Positions 62,761 through 64,000 of a DNA stretch of 64,000 bases are shown piece after piece. Origin of the DNA: Chryseobacterium sp. W4I1 (GTDB lineage Bacteria; Bacteroidota; Bacteroidia; Flavobacteriales; Weeksellaceae); assembly GCF_030816115.1 (NCBI RefSeq), contig NZ_JAUSXQ010000001.1, positions 1,054,001 to 1,118,000 on the forward strand, read 5' to 3'. Position 1 is the stretch's first letter. Each line of letters begins with the position of its first letter. Both the position numbers and the translations under genes were made by a program. The notes beneath the pieces were generated by a model. The model worked only from the letters and a program-made list of their open reading frames with translations, had not been told where the DNA came from and made no database searches.

Positions 62761-63210
62761 CTAGTTTTGTCTTTCCAGATTTTCAAACTTAGCATAAGAA
62801 GATTTCAAATGATGCAGCTGATCTGAAACCAGTCTTGAACTTTCAGGACACAGATCACCACTATCAAGGGCATTTTGATAAGCATCAATAGCAGCATTTT
62901 CTCCGAATACTACGTTTTCAAGTGTAGATTCATCTTTATCTCCTGTAAGAGAATTTTTTACATCAATCCATGCCCGGTGGATAGCTCCCGCAGTACTCGT
63001 GGTATTGTCAGCTTGCCCACCTTTTGCATTGATGAGTCCTATGAGTTCTGTTTTCATTGTTTGAGATTGGGCGACCATATTGTCATAATCATTTCTTAAT
63101 GCAGAATGAGTATTCCATACTTTGTCCTCAACTTTTGAAAATCCTTCGATTCTGTCGTTGGTAATGTTCAGTAAATCATTAAGTACTGATACTGTTTTTT
63201 CGTCGTTCAT
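62761..63210 (-). CDS. PA2169/DUF2383-family ferritin-like four-helix protein
   Basis: The 149-residue protein has the PA2169 pattern: VSVLNDLLNITNDRIEGFSK, then the GAIHRAWIDVKNSLTGDKDE region, VVFGENAAIDAYQNALDSG, and a C-terminal helix LVSDQLHHLKSSYAKFENL. It has no signal peptide. Proteins of this family are four-helix bundles often found among general-stress genes; the reaction, if any, is unknown. It is close to a DUF4142 gene, another ferritin-like fold. Confidence 0.87.
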   Translation of the reverse strand: MNDEKTVSVLNDLLNITNDRIEGFSKVEDKVWNTHSALRNDYDNMVAQSQTMKTELIGLINAKGGQADNTTSTAGAIHRAWIDVKNSLTGDKDESTLENVVFGENAAIDAYQNALDSGDLCPESSRLVSDQLHHLKSSYAKFENLERQN

Positions 63211-63502
63211 AATAAAAATTTTAAATGGTGTTTAACATAATTTGCAATAACTATGCCTGCTGTCTGTAACTTGTGGTAGCAAGATTAAAAAAAATAAATA
63301 AGTAGTTCTTTATAAATATGAGTCCTGAGTTGACAATGATCTTAATGTGGTTGTAGAAAAAGGCTATAGGTAAGTTAGCTGGTGCCTAATGTAGAAGTTA
63401 TTATTCAATGGTATGTATTTCGTAAATATTTGGCAAAAAATTTGTTATATCATTCATTAATATCATTTATTAAATTATTATCACCATTTAAAATTTATTA
63501 TT

Positions 63503-64000
63503 ATGAAAAATTCTGTTTTAAACGGTTTTTGCAGCCATTTCTCTTATGGCCTGCAAAAAAAATGAAACTACGACCGTAAGTCATTCTACAGACAGCGTAT
63601 CAGTGACGCCAATGGACTCTCCAATGGCTGTAAACGACACTGTAAAAACCACCAACACTCCAGCTTCCAGTACTCTTAGTGATCAGGACAAAAAATTTGC
63701 TGATGCTGCTGCCAAAGGAGGTCTCATGGAAGTAATGATGGGACGACTGGCTGCTACCAATGGCACACATGCTTCGGTAAAGACCTTGGGAGAAATGATG
63801 GTAAAAGATCATAGCAAGGCCAATGATGAACTCAAAAAATGGGCATCGTCAGCTAACTACACACTGCCATCTGTTTTAGATGCTGATCAACAAAAGAAAT
63901 ATGATGACCTGAAAGCAAAAAAAGGAACAGATTTCGACCGCATGTATGCGGATTTAATGGTTTCTGATCATAAAAAGGATATTGAAGAATTTAAAAAAGA
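63503..64000 (+). pseudogene. DUF4142-family lipoprotein, frameshifted near its start and cut by the window edge
   Basis: From 63503 the frame reads MKNSVLN and then leaves the gene. In the next frame VFAAISLMACKKNETTT gives the lipoprotein signal and Cys, followed by the DUF4142 domain (DQDKKFADAAAKGGLMEVMM, GEMMVKDHSKANDELKKW, MYADLMVSDHKKDIEEF) to the window end. One extra A in the AAA at 63520-63522 explains the break; removing it gives MKNSVLTVFAAISLMAC, a normal signal. An ATG at 63546 is in frame but would lose most of the signal. DUF4142 proteins are exported helical-bundle proteins of unknown function. Confidence 0.8.

Noticed and set aside
1-64000. tRNA, rRNA, transposase or integrase genes
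   Set aside because: None was recognised on either strand; the repeats here are non-coding and no mobile-element gene was found.

Overview
The window is chromosomal DNA from a low-GC member of the Bacteroidota. It is most likely a Flavobacteriales/Weeksellaceae organism of the Chryseobacterium type. The reasons are two SusC/SusD pairs, Bacteroidota-style lipoprotein signals, one promoter with the TAnnTTTG -7 box, a marR-crtI-crtB-SRPBCC-crtZ-lycopene cyclase cluster, and several families of short dispersed intergenic repeats of the kind common in these genomes. The genus is inferred from recognition, not from a search.

Layout. (1) 1-5758, minus strand: a pectin importer pair (susC, susD) followed by a pectin methylesterase cut by the window edge. 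(2) 6642-16725, plus strand: a complete hexuronate pathway, kduI-kduD-uxaC-kdgK-kdgA-exuT-like-uxaB-uxaA. It takes saturated galacturonate (UxaC, UxaB, UxaA) and unsaturated uronate (KduI, KduD) to 2-keto-3-deoxygluconate, then to pyruvate and glyceraldehyde 3-phosphate. (3) 17213-18241, minus: a LacI-family regulator lying between two direct copies of a long intergenic repeat. (4) 18994-28799, plus: rhamnogalacturonan-I enzymes (GH28, CE12, GH106, a DUF4350-like protein, PL11, GH105). (5) 29122-42487, plus: RhaT, a second susC (frameshifted) and susD, then rhamnose catabolism (aldolase/dehydrogenase fusion, rhamnose isomerase, FGGY kinase) and an FMN lactate dehydrogenase. (6) 42864-53248, minus: a SnoaL-like protein, a GntR regulator with a sugar-binding domain, a GH43-like beta-propeller, two large poorly characterised six-hairpin glycosidase-like proteins and a second GH28. 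(7) 53703-58323, plus: a frameshifted marR and a carotenoid operon, probably leading to zeaxanthin. (8) 58540-64000: a cupin, an AraC regulator, an alpha/beta hydrolase, a RidA-like lipoprotein and small envelope or stress proteins, ending in a cut, frameshifted DUF4142 gene.

Regions 1-6 form one large pectin/RG-I utilisation block. Extracellular and periplasmic enzymes release galacturonate, unsaturated uronates and rhamnose, SusCD pairs import oligosaccharides, and ExuT-like and RhaT carriers move monomers to the two cytoplasmic pathways. Three regulatory signatures can be read directly. The first is a GCAATCGATTGC palindrome before at least five transcription units, attributed to the LacI protein. 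The second is a pair of near-identical 18-mers before two minus-strand enzyme units, plus TGTAA-N4-TTACA palindromes upstream of gntR. The third is a long shared element before the cupin and hydrolase genes that flank araC. Three genes (susC2, marR, DUF4142) each carry one extra base; whether these are mutations or assembly errors cannot be decided here.

Assignments rest on motif recognition by eye; no database search was possible.
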